DNA of 64,000 nt from Strobilurus pachycystidiatus. Taxonomy: Eukaryota > Basidiomycota > Agaricomycetes > Agaricales > Physalacriaceae. The DNA is taken from positions 1-64,000 of the forward strand of contig JAHLMK010000008.1 of NCBI GenBank assembly GCA_019915135.1. Direction: 5' to 3'. A program made the translations under genes and the position numbers. The notes below the pieces were generated by a model. That model did not search any database. It saw only the letters and a program-made list of their open reading frames with translations, and was not told the DNA's origin. The stretch's first letter is position 1; the number at the start of each line of letters is the position of its first letter. Below are positions 1-9,735 of the stretch, in pieces.

Positions 1-1669
1 ATAGCTCGCTTTCTTCAACCGAGTAGGTTTCCTACTGAGAAGCGTAACGTGAAGTCATTGTTGACACCTAACGAAATAAATTGAACATCTGCGTGAGTTC
101 AAAGATAATCCAACACATCTTTGAACTCATCACTTGAACACACGTCTGATACTTACTATCCGAATCAAATCACAACGCGGCCGGAACGCACGTTTAGCAT
201 AATATCACATATCTTGGTGCGTCTCCAATACACACCGAGACAGAGGCCCCGCACGCGGGCCCTTTCTTAAACGTTCTCTTCCGCTGCGCGGGCGAGAACA
301 CCGAGAACCCCAAACCTTCTAACCCGAACCTAACCTTCTAACCAAGTGAGCCCATATAAGGTGCGCAATCTGTTCACACTATACATGTTGTCCGTATCTT
401 TGTGCTCTTCTCAAATACGGCAGTATCAACTCCCCATCTAATCTCATTGCCGCACTACGGCCAAAGACATTATTTCCACAGGTGAACAAGAGGCCATAGT
501 CAAAATGCAAGTCGCACAGCCCGTGTAGGCCATCATCACACTCGGAATGTCAATACGATTCCGAATTGACCAACTTTGACTGACTACGACATTTTTGAAC
601 TTGACTGCGACCATTCCCGGTATTTAGCATGAACGTGGGTTGTTTACGGCTCCTGCGGCACTCGCCGTCAGACCTGACTTGACTCTACCCTTCATATGTC
701 ACATGTGCTCAGATCTATAACAATTTGAACACCCGAGCACGAGCGAATAGATTGCTTCCTTCGACCGACTAGTCTTCCGAGTAAACGACGCATTAACAGG
801 CCATATCTGACAAGTAAAAAAAAAAAGTGAACGGTTCAAAAGCAACTCAGGACATCTTTGAACTCGTCAAGTGATACACATCTTACTTTGAACCGCGATA
901 CGCACCGAGACAGAGGCCTCGTACGCGCGCCCTTTCTTGAACTGAGTTTGAACTTCTTGTGGCACGTCGCCTATGTGCCCTCACCTCCTAACCTACTAAA
1001 AGTGAAAGGATAGGCCTTCCAATGACACATCCGAGGCCGGGTGGGCTTTTTACATTAGGCTGAATCCCTCGATATGCGTTACCAACCTCTAACCGTCCGC
1101 AAGCGCAAGACAGCTGTTTTCGAATGAATATTATGCATCATTGGATGCGTATCCTCATGCTCTTCACTGATTCAGAAGTATCAACTGTCTACCTAATCTC
1201 GTTACCTCGTTACGGCCAAATACGTTACTTCCGCATACAAAAAATAGACTGTACCCAAAATACAAGTACCACAGTCCTTGTGGGCCATCATCATATTCGG
1301 AATTGAACATGAGAAGTGTAAGTATAGGTCTTCATTGATCTTGATTGAAACATGAATGAATAATGTGTTCAAAGTCATAGTAAGATGACTTTGAACTGCG
1401 ACCTGAGCGTAGAAGGAAGCGTAAACCTAACTGACTGTATTATCTGATGGATAGTTGGTGGGTGATTATGTCACATTTCTAGCTAATATGGTCACGTTTC
1501 TGACTGTTTTCTGTCACGTTTCTAGCTGTCCTCCGTCACGTTTCTAGCCGTTTTGCATCCATAAAAGGAAATTTTTCTTGCTAGCAAAAAAGTCTATTAG
1601 ATAGTTAGCCGTTTTGCATCCATAAAAGGAAATTTTTCTTGCTAGCAAAAAAGTCTATTAGATAGTTAG
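1..1669 (+). repeat. A-repeat, partial copy (left end outside window)
   Basis: The segment is almost identical to 10745-12351 and 13732-15338, and differs mainly by one A in a poly-A run and an extra 61-bp duplication near its right end. It contains two diverged sub-units of about 740 bp (compare the runs around 50-300 and 770-960), so it looks like a higher-order dimer. Near 1470-1550 there are four copies of a 22-bp motif starting GTCACGTTTCTAGC. The right end, GATAGTTAG, is the same in all five places where it occurs. Small open frames (for example 1124-1306) have no protein-like features, and I see no gene here. Confidence 0.8.
1548..1669 (+). repeat. 61-bp tandem duplication at A-repeat end
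   Basis: A 61-bp unit beginning AGCCGTTTTGCATCC and ending near TAGATAGTT is present twice in direct tandem here. It is present once at 5371-5438, 9141-9208, 12287-12351 and 15274-15338. Confidence 0.85.
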
Positions 1670-2196
1670 GACCGGCCCCAGAAGAGTTTGGGTCCCGACA
1701 ATGTGTGGGGCCCAAGCGAGACTGTGTCGTCCCGGTGCCACATCCGCCGAGGGCCTTGCGGTCCGGGGGCCGGGCTTAAACTTCTTGTGCGCGTTCATAT
1801 AGCTAATACAAGCATATCATACATACATCCCGAGTCCCGAGGAGGTGCGCTGCACTGGCACCAGCTGCCGGTACCAGTGCGCGAGCAGAGATGTCAACGG
1901 TGGCGGCCGCACGTATATTGTATGACCACGAAACCTTTTCCCCCACCCTCCCCCAACCCTAAAGGACTGGCCCCAGCAAGAATTAGGCCTAACCGATGCG
2001 TGGTTGCGGAGCTGGATCCGGCCGTCCCGGTACCGGAACCAAAGAAGCAGCTGTAACTCGGGAACGAGCGAGAGTGCCGCCTAGCTGTTTCGGGACAGTG
2101 ATCCTGACCCTAAAAGGGTGCGGCCCCCGGGACGTTCCTGGGAATCGGCGACGCAAACGATAGTTCGAGTCGAACTATCACCCCTTATAGGTATAG
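1670..2196 (+). repeat. Hairpin-terminated element (HTE), copy 1
   Basis: About 527 bp, nearly identical to 5439-5965, 9209-9735 and 12352-12878, and a homologue of 62640-63184. It ends with a 10-bp stem palindrome at 2159-2179 (GATAGTTCGA/TCGAACTATC) and then the constant terminus TTATAGGTATAG. The left part matches the last partial ~295-bp monomer of the longer copies, so this copy is left-truncated. The frame at 1688-2056 is conserved only because the DNA is duplicated. No domain is visible in it. Confidence 0.75.
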
Positions 2197-2809
2197 GAGG
2201 AGCAAGAGGGGGAGTTTTCGGACGACCGCTAAGTATGGGCGGATCTCCGAAGGAAAAGTCAGCGGCGGAGAGCGGATCTTCCGCTGACGCTGATGAGTCT
2301 ATGGAAAGTGCATCATCAACTGGATAAAAGCTTTGCAAAGCAGATGGTTCACCCGTAGCGGTGTGCCGGAAGGCAACACTGTTCTCCGACCAATTAACCA
2401 ACGGGTTATAACGGTGGAGCCAGTTATATCCGAGCACAACGTCGCAGGTAGAATCAAGGGGAGTGACATAGAAGGTCACAGACAGAGGATCTCCGGAGGG
2501 AAAGGTAACCGTAAGAGTAACCGTTTGAGTGATAGTAGAGCCAAATGAACCGTTCAAGAGTCGGAGCTCCACAGGTGCAGTATCCGAGGTGGGAATGTGA
2601 TGTTTGAGAATAAAACGAGTGTCGATAAAGCAGTCGGATGACCCGGAGTCGACCAACGCAGAAAGGCGAACCTTTGCAAGGTTGGTGCGGGGGTCCGGAA
2701 TCGTAAGAGGGAGAACGAGAGATGAAGGGGTTGTGGAAAGAGCGGCGGCGTTGAGAGTAACAACCTTGTGTGTGCAGCTGTTGGAGTCAACGTAGCTCCG
2801 ATCGTGCAC
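2081..2809 (-). pseudogene. Retropepsin-like protease start of pol, truncated by HTE (unit 1)
   Basis: This is an aspartic protease domain of a retrotransposon polyprotein. The catalytic motif VDSGSSDCFID lies about 50 residues in, and DVVLGYNWLHRY about 80 residues later is the usual C-terminal flap-side motif of Ty3-like proteases. The frame is open back across the gag stop, so it would be made by a -1 shift from gag rather than from its own start. The last 40 or so residues, from PIPIRG on, are encoded by the neighbouring HTE, so the natural pol continuation is lost. It is identical to 5850-6578. Confidence 0.8.
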
Positions 2810-5369
2810 TAAGGTATCGGAGCTACTCTCTATTTTTTCGAACTCGCAGCGTCCGATGGTGCATCAGCTTTAGAAGTTGAAGTTTGAGCACCACGTGCCT
2901 TGAGAGCGGCCTTCCGCTTGTTACAGTCCTCTGCCTTGTGGCCTCCGAGTCCACAGAAGAGGCAGAGTTTCTCGGCCATCCGCCGAGCCTTCTCAGCGGG
3001 AGTCAACTTCCCATCGGGCCCAAGCTTGTCCGCGTAGGGTCTCTCAGCCTTCGGAGCTCCACCAGAGCCCGAATTCGAGTCCTTTTTCGCGTTGTCAGCC
3101 TTGGCAGGAGTCGAAGAGGAAGATGACGTAGCTGGTTTGGGTTTGGGAGTACCCGACGAGCTAACAGAGCCAGAAGGAGTTGATGCCTTCTGTTCCCTGT
3201 GTTGCTCGGCCTTCCGCTGCCAATAACGATGGTCAATTTCTTGACATTTGGCGCGGAGGTCTTTGAGATTGTCGGGACGACCGTGGTGTGAAAGCGCATC
3301 CTTGATTCGCGGCGGTAGTCCGCGATAGTAGGAGTGTGTGAGCGCATTGGTGTCCCATCCAATTATTGACGCTAAGTTGTTAAACTTAACGTTATAATGG
3401 AGAATCCTGTCGGAGTCCCGCATCCGAAGTGTCTCCAGTTCATCCTCAGCGCTGCCAGTAGGATCATGAGGTCCAAAGTTGACCTCGAGTTCCCTGACAA
3501 AGACATCATAGGATAGAGTCCACAACGGGGGGTCCGCAGTTGGGTGGAGGATATCCGGCTCAAACCATCCCAGCGCAGTCCCAGTCAGATACGAGATCGC
3601 ATAGTTGATCTTGCTGAACTGGGTCTTGAATGCTGCAGGACGGTCTTGAAAATTGAGACTTAAGGATAGTAAGAATCCACGTAGCTTTGAGGGATCCGAT
3701 CCACTGAATGGATCGGGTTCCCTAACTTTTGTCCGCACCTGCTGGGTGCTAGCAGGCTTTATCGCGGCGCCAATCGATGCACCCATGGAGTCACTAAAGA
3801 GCCGCATCAGCCGTAAGAGCTTAAGCTCATCAGGGCCAATTTCAATGGGCTCTTCAGTGGGGTCATTGGGTGGCCCTCCGCCAGGAGGTCCACCACCACC
3901 CCCACCCCCACCAGCACCACCTGGCGGACCACCGCCTGGTAGTCCTCCACCTCCACCACCACCTGGTGGACCACCGCCTGGTGGTCCGTCACCTCCACCT
4001 TCGTTTCCCTCGGGTTCGCCCGGATCTCCACTTGGCCCTGGTTTATCTTCGAAGGGATTGCTAGATACCTCTTCCTCACCCCCTGCCTCAGATTCGGGCA
4101 AGGGGATACCCGCACCACGAGTAGGAGTGTGCGGTGAGAAAGCGGCCCTTCCAGCGGCTCGAGGAGTAGCCTGGTAAATAAAACCAGCCTGGGCCAAGCG
4201 TTCTGGAGAAAAAGGATTTTCAGGGCGAATAGGATTAGAGGGAGGCTGCGTAACTTGGACAAGAGGGGGTTGTCTGGGAAACAACTCTTGGGCAGCTTGG
4301 AAAGGTGTGGCGCGGGTCATGGCACCAATATCGGATACCCGCGCATGGAGGGAGATACCCATGGACCTGCGACGAAGGACATCCTGAGAGCGTCGTTGCG
4401 CAACCGTATCCAGAGTAGATAGGTATGTTTGCGCCAGGTCCTCGTCTGTGGCACTGTGGTTGGTGAAGTAGGGATTGATGGGTGGGGAATGTTGTGATCA
4501 GACATGGCTGAGAACGGCAGTATCTTGTTGACTCAAAGGAAGAGTTCGAATATACTGTTAAGACCGTGCCCCAGACCAAGTCAATCGGATGTCCGAAACC
4601 GGATTTCTCGGTAAGCACAGCACAAGCGGTGCTCCGAGCCTGTGAAAGAATAAGCGTAGAAGTGTTTAAAAGAAAGAAAAGGTAAAAGGTTTACCTATTC
4701 TGTATTGGCACGTGTTTCCACACCTGCAACCCTATGGATCCCCGTCAAGCGGTAGTCCGGCTATCCCTCGGTTGTGGTGAGAGTTGCAGGGGGCCCGGTC
4801 TGGAGGATTGTCGGTGGTCCGGAACCAGGGCTGCCTGCGTTCAGCAGGTTGGTCCCTTGAGTCGAGCCTTGAATCCGGGGGTCCGCCAAAGAAGAGCAAA
4901 CCCGGAGGAAAGAGACAAGAGATGAGCTCGGAGGTCCGTAAGGACAACGCGAGTTGGAGAATGTAAGTCTTGGCCAACGAGCGGAGATCCGCAAGTTGAG
5001 TTCAGACAAGAAGAAGAGATGAAGACTAGACTGGAGCGTCTAAGTTGATATTCGAACTGAGGAAACATAGGTAAAGTACAAGCGCTTAAATACTGGACTG
5101 AGTAGGTAGATGCATAAGGAGATAAGTAAGATTCCAAGCGGAGGTCCACATGTATTGGGCAAAGGGCAGCATGGTCTGGGTCAAGGGTATGGCAAGTTTG
5201 GCGGTAGAGATGCTGAGTAAAGGATCACGTGCGGAGGTCCGAGCGGCCCGGCTGGACTTGGCAAGGCTTGGCGAGGATGGATGATTAATGGGGTCACGAG
5301 GAGACGCGTGACTGGCTGAGTAAGTCGGAGATCCGGTCTGATCCTGTGTCATGACGCATGGATATGACA
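2197..5369 (-). mobile_element. Ty3-like LTR retrotransposon fragment, unit 1 (leader, gag, protease)
   Basis: Read on the minus strand, the element runs from about 5369 (starting TGTCATATCC, an LTR-like 5' end) through a TATTTAAG TATA-like site near 5090, a leader, gag (4505-2830) and the start of pol (protease). It stops abruptly at the HTE end at 2196. Reverse transcriptase, RNase H and integrase are absent, as is a left-hand LTR, so the copy is non-autonomous. The LTR end and primer binding site were not resolved by eye. Confidence 0.75.
2830..4505 (-). pseudogene. gag polyprotein with one frameshift (unit 1)
   Basis: Capsid-type gag of a Ty3-like element. The order is an N-terminal region, a long Gly/Pro low-complexity tract, a retrotransposon gag domain (around FKTQFSKINYAISYL through RMRDSDRILHYN), a Ser/Lys-rich linker and a CCHC zinc knuckle, CLFCGLGGHKAEDC, near the C-terminus. 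The intact sister copy starts at MSDHNIPPP. Here a G is missing from the run near 4480, which separates the start from the rest and leaves a 510-residue frame from 4362. Otherwise it matches 6599-8275. Confidence 0.85.
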
Positions 5370-5370
5370 G

Positions 5371-5438
5371 TTTCTAGCCGTTTTGCATCCATAAAAGGAA
5401 ATTTTTCTTGCTAGCAAAAAAGTCTATTAGATAGTTAG
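5371..5438 (+). repeat. A-repeat terminal fragment (68 bp)
   Basis: Only the last 68 bp of the A-repeat (TTTCTAGCC to GATAGTTAG) is present, placed between the retrotransposon end and the next HTE. The right boundary is the same as at 1669, 9208, 12351 and 15338. Confidence 0.75.
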
Positions 5439-5965
5439 GACCGGCCCCAGAAGAGTTTGGGTCCCGACAATGTGTGGGGCCCAAGCGAGACTGTGTCGTC
5501 CCGGTGCCACATCCGCCGAGGGCCTTGCGGTCCGGGGGCCGGGCTTAAACTTCTTGTGCGCGTTCATATAGCTAATACAAGCATATCATACATACATCCC
5601 GAGTCCCGAGGAGGTGCGCTGCACTGGCACCAGCTGCCGGTACCAGTGCGCGAGCAGAGATGTCAACGGTGGCGGCCGCACGTATATTGTATGACCACGA
5701 AACCTTTTCCCCCACCCTCCCCCAACCCTAAAGGACTGGCCCCAGCAAGAATTAGGCCTAACCGATGCGTGGTTGCGGAGCTGGATCCGGCCGTCCCGGT
5801 ACCGGAACCAAAGAAGCAGCTGTAACTCGGGAACGAGCGAGAGTGCCGCCTAGCTGTTTCGGGACAGTGATCCTGACCCTAAAAGGGTGCGGCCCCCGGG
5901 ACGTTCCTGGGAATCGGCGACGCAAACGATAGTTCGAGTCGAACTATCACCCCTTATAGGTATAG
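5439..5965 (+). repeat. HTE, copy 2
   Basis: Same as copy 1, with the terminal palindrome and the TTATAGGTATAG end at 5965, followed directly by the second gag-protease unit. Confidence 0.75.
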
Positions 5966-6578
5966 GAGGAGCAAGAGGGGGAGTTTTCGGACGACCGCTA
6001 AGTATGGGCGGATCTCCGAAGGAAAAGTCAGCGGCGGAGAGCGGATCTTCCGCTGACGCTGATGAGTCTATGGAAAGTGCATCATCAACTGGATAAAAGC
6101 TTTGCAAAGCAGATGGTTCACCCGTAGCGGTGTGCCGGAAGGCAACACTGTTCTCCGACCAATTAACCAACGGGTTATAACGGTGGAGCCAGTTATATCC
6201 GAGCACAACGTCGCAGGTAGAATCAAGGGGAGTGACATAGAAGGTCACAGACAGAGGATCTCCGGAGGGAAAGGTAACCGTAAGAGTAACCGTTTGAGTG
6301 ATAGTAGAGCCAAATGAACCGTTCAAGAGTCGGAGCTCCACAGGTGCAGTATCCGAGGTGGGAATGTGATGTTTGAGAATAAAACGAGTGTCGATAAAGC
6401 AGTCGGATGACCCGGAGTCGACCAACGCAGAAAGGCGAACCTTTGCAAGGTTGGTGCGGGGGTCCGGAATCGTAAGAGGGAGAACGAGAGATGAAGGGGT
6501 TGTGGAAAGAGCGGCGGCGTTGAGAGTAACAACCTTGTGTGTGCAGCTGTTGGAGTCAACGTAGCTCCGATCGTGCAC
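5850..6578 (-). pseudogene. Retropepsin-like protease start of pol, truncated (unit 2)
   Basis: Same sequence as 2081-2809: catalytic DSGSS motif, flap-side DVVLGYNW motif, and a C-terminal tail encoded by the HTE. The gag stop (TAG at 6599-6601) lies inside a GAAAAAATAG stretch, and the protease frame is open across it in the -1 frame. Confidence 0.8.
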
Positions 6579-9139
6579 TAAGGTATCGGAGCTACTCTCT
6601 ATTTTTTCGAACTCGCAGCGTCCGATGGTGCATCAGCTTTAGAAGTTGAAGTTTGAGCACCACGTGCCTTGAGAGCGGCCTTCCGCTTGTTACAGTCCTC
6701 TGCCTTGTGGCCTCCGAGTCCACAGAAGAGGCAGAGTTTCTCGGCCATCCGCCGAGCCTTCTCAGCGGGAGTCAACTTCCCATCGGGCCCAAGCTTGTCC
6801 GCGTAGGGTCTCTCAGCCTTCGGAGCTCCACCAGAGCCCGAATTCGAGTCCTTTTTCGCGTTGTCAGCCTTGGCAGGAGTCGAAGAGGAAGATGACGTAG
6901 CTGGTTTGGGTTTGGGAGTACCCGACGAGCTAACAGAGCCAGAAGGAGTTGATGCCTTCTGTTCCCTGTGTTGCTCGGCCTTCCGCTGCCAATAACGATG
7001 GTCAATTTCTTGACATTTGGCGCGGAGGTCTTTGAGATTGTCGGGACGACCGTGGTGTGAAAGCGCATCCTTGATTCGCGGCGGTAGTCCGCGATAGTAG
7101 GAGTGTGTGAGCGCATTGGTGTCCCATCCAATTATTGACGCTAAGTTGTTAAACTTAACGTTATAATGGAGAATCCTGTCGGAGTCCCGCATCCGAAGTG
7201 TCTCCAGTTCATCCTCAGCGCTGCCAGTAGGATCATGAGGTCCAAAGTTGACCTCGAGTTCCCTGACAAAGACATCATAGGATAGAGTCCACAACGGGGG
7301 GTCCGCAGTTGGGTGGAGGATATCCGGCTCAAACCATCCCAGCGCAGTCCCAGTCAGATACGAGATCGCATAGTTGATCTTGCTGAACTGGGTCTTGAAT
7401 GCTGCAGGACGGTCTTGAAAATTGAGACTTAAGGATAGTAAGAATCCACGTAGCTTTGAGGGATCCGATCCACTGAATGGATCGGGTTCCCTAACTTTTG
7501 TCCGCACCTGCTGGGTGCTAGCAGGCTTTATCGCGGCGCCAATCGATGCACCCATGGAGTCACTAAAGAGCCGCATCAGCCGTAAGAGCTTAAGCTCATC
7601 AGGGCCAATTTCAATGGGCTCTTCAGTGGGGTCATTGGGTGGCCCTCCGCCAGGAGGTCCACCACCACCCCCACCCCCACCAGCACCACCTGGCGGACCA
7701 CCGCCTGGTAGTCCTCCACCTCCACCACCACCTGGTGGACCACCGCCTGGTGGTCCGTCACCTCCACCTTCGTTTCCCTCGGGTTCGCCCGGATCTCCAC
7801 TTGGCCCTGGTTTATCTTCGAAGGGATTGCTAGATACCTCTTCCTCACCCCCTGCCTCAGATTCGGGCAAGGGGATACCCGCACCACGAGTAGGAGTGTG
7901 CGGTGAGAAAGCGGCCCTTCCAGCGGCTCGAGGAGTAGCCTGGTAAATAAAACCAGCCTGGGCCAAGCGTTCTGGAGAAAAAGGATTTTCAGGGCGAATA
8001 GGATTAGAGGGAGGCTGCGTAACTTGGACAAGAGGGGGTTGTCTGGGAAACAACTCTTGGGCAGCTTGGAAAGGTGTGGCGCGGGTCATGGCACCAATAT
8101 CGGATACCCGCGCATGGAGGGAGATACCCATGGACCTGCGACGAAGGACATCCTGAGAGCGTCGTTGCGCAACCGTATCCAGAGTAGATAGGTATGTTTG
8201 CGCCAGGTCCTCGTCTGTGGCACTGTGGTTGGTGAAGTAGGGATTGATGGGTGGGGGAATGTTGTGATCAGACATGGCTGAGAACGGCAGTATCTTGTTG
8301 ACTCAAAGGAAGAGTTCGAATATACTGTTAAGACCGTGCCCCAGACCAAGTCAATCGGATGTCCGAAACCGGATTTCTCGGTAAGCACAGCACAAGCGGT
8401 GCTCCGAGCCTGTGAAAGAATAAGCGTAGAAGTGTTTAAAAGAAAGAAAAGGTAAAAGGTTTACCTATTCTGTATTGGCACGTGTTTCCACACCTGCAAC
8501 CCTATGGATCCCCGTCAAGCGGTAGTCCGGCTATCCCTCGGTTGTGGTGAGAGTTGCAGGGGGCCCGGTCTGGAGGATTGTCGGTGGTCCGGAACCAGGG
8601 CTGCCTGCGTTCAGCAGGTTGGTCCCTTGAGTCGAGCCTTGAATCCGGGGGTCCGCCAAAGAAGAGCAAACCCGGAGGAAAGAGACAAGAGATGAGCTCG
8701 GAGGTCCGTAAGGACAACGCGAGTTGGAGAATGTAAGTCTTGGCCAACGAGCGGAGATCCGCAAGTTGAGTTCAGACAAGAAGAAGAGATGAAGACTAGA
8801 CTGGAGCGTCTAAGTTGATATTCGAACTGAGGAAACATAGGTAAAGTACAAGCGCTTAAATACTGGACTGAGTAGGTAGATGCATAAGGAGATAAGTAAG
8901 ATTCCAAGCGGAGGTCCACATGTATTGGGCAAAGGGCAGCATGGTCTGGGTCAAGGGTATGGCAAGTTTGGCGGTAGAGATGCTGAGTAAAGGATCACGT
9001 GCGGAGGTCCGAGCGGCCCGGCTGGACTTGGCAAGGCTTGGCGAGGATGGATGATTAATGGGGTCACGAGGAGACGCGTGACTGGCTGAGTAAGTCGGAG
9101 ATCCGGTCCGATCCTGTGTCATGACGCATGGATATGACA
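5966..9139 (-). mobile_element. Ty3-like retrotransposon fragment, unit 2
   Basis: Second tandem copy of the fragment at 2197-5369, offset by 3769-3770 bp. The visible differences are the one-base gag indel and a T/C change near 9108. It has the same LTR-like start (TGTCATATCC on the minus strand from 9139) and the same loss of everything after the protease. Confidence 0.75.
6599..8275 (-). CDS. Retrotransposon gag polyprotein (intact, 558 aa)
   Basis: This is the structural capsid/nucleocapsid protein of a Ty3-like element, expected in cytoplasmic virus-like particles. The start MSDHNIPPP is at 8275. Residues about 115-215 are Pro/Gly-rich low-complexity sequence. The gag capsid domain covers about residues 235-400 (YLTGTALGWFEPD, then YYRGLPPRIKDAL), and a CCHC knuckle (CX2CX4HX4C) lies near residue 525. 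The protease frame follows in the -1 frame. The product is probably not mobile on its own because pol is cut off. The complementary Pro-rich frame at 7422-7946 is only the reverse of the Gly/Pro tract. Confidence 0.85.
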   Translation of the reverse strand: MSDHNIPPPINPYFTNHSATDEDLAQTYLSTLDTVAQRRSQDVLRRRSMGISLHARVSDIGAMTRATPFQAAQELFPRQPPLVQVTQPPSNPIRPENPFSPERLAQAGFIYQATPRAAGRAAFSPHTPTRGAGIPLPESEAGGEEEVSSNPFEDKPGPSGDPGEPEGNEGGGDGPPGGGPPGGGGGGGLPGGGPPGGAGGGGGGGGPPGGGPPNDPTEEPIEIGPDELKLLRLMRLFSDSMGASIGAAIKPASTQQVRTKVREPDPFSGSDPSKLRGFLLSLSLNFQDRPAAFKTQFSKINYAISYLTGTALGWFEPDILHPTADPPLWTLSYDVFVRELEVNFGPHDPTGSAEDELETLRMRDSDRILHYNVKFNNLASIIGWDTNALTHSYYRGLPPRIKDALSHHGRPDNLKDLRAKCQEIDHRYWQRKAEQHREQKASTPSGSVSSSGTPKPKPATSSSSSTPAKADNAKKDSNSGSGGAPKAERPYADKLGPDGKLTPAEKARRMAEKLCLFCGLGGHKAEDCNKRKAALKARGAQTSTSKADAPSDAASSKK

Positions 9140-9140
9140 G

Positions 9141-9735
9141 TTTCTAGCCGTTTTGCATCCATAAAAGGAAATTTTTCTTGCTAGCAAAAAAGTCTATTAG
9201 ATAGTTAGGACCGGCCCCAGAAGAGTTTGGGTCCCGACAATGTGTGGGGCCCAAGCGAGACTGTGTCGTCCCGGTGCCACATCCGCCGAGGGCCTTGCGG
9301 TCCGGGGGCCGGGCTTAAACTTCTTGTGCGCGTTCATATAGCTAATACAAGCATATCATACATACATCCCGAGTCCCGAGGAGGTGCGCTGCACTGGCAC
9401 CAGCTGCCGGTACCAGTGCGCGAGCAGAGATGTCAACGGTGGCGGCCGCACGTATATTGTATGACCACGAAACCTTTTCCCCCACCCTCCCCCAACCCTA
9501 AAGGACTGGCCCCAGCAAGAATTAGGCCTAACCGATGCGTGGTTGCGGAGCTGGATCCGGCCGTCCCGGTACCGGAACCAAAGAAGCAGCTGTAACTCGG
9601 GAACGAGCGAGAGTGCCGCCTAGCTGTTTCGGGACAGTGATCCTGACCCTAAAAGGGTGCGGCCCCCGGGACGTTCCTGGGAATCGGCGACGCAAACGAT
9701 AGTTCGAGTCGAACTATCACCCCTTATAGGTATAG
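9141..9735 (+). repeat. A-repeat terminal fragment plus HTE, copy 3
   Basis: 68 bp of A-repeat end (9141-9208), then an HTE ending at 9735 with the palindrome and TTATAGGTATAG. Here the HTE is joined to an A-repeat starting CCCGTATAAGG, not to gag. Confidence 0.75.

Noticed and set aside
1604..1680. Telomeric repeats (GTTAGG at A-repeat ends)
   Set aside because: A single GTTAGG only, with no tandem TTAGGG array anywhere in the window.
1688..2056. 122-codon frame repeated in every HTE
   Set aside because: Conserved only through recent DNA duplication. The more diverged HTE at 18477-19801 has no matching protein, and the composition is not protein-like.
2159..2179. tRNA-like B-box (GTTCGAGTC) suggesting a SINE
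   Set aside because: The string is part of a palindrome that has a different sequence in other copies, and no A-box or tRNA fold was found.
7422..7946. Pro-rich 174-codon frame opposite gag
   Set aside because: Complement of the Gly/Pro tract of gag, with no independent support.
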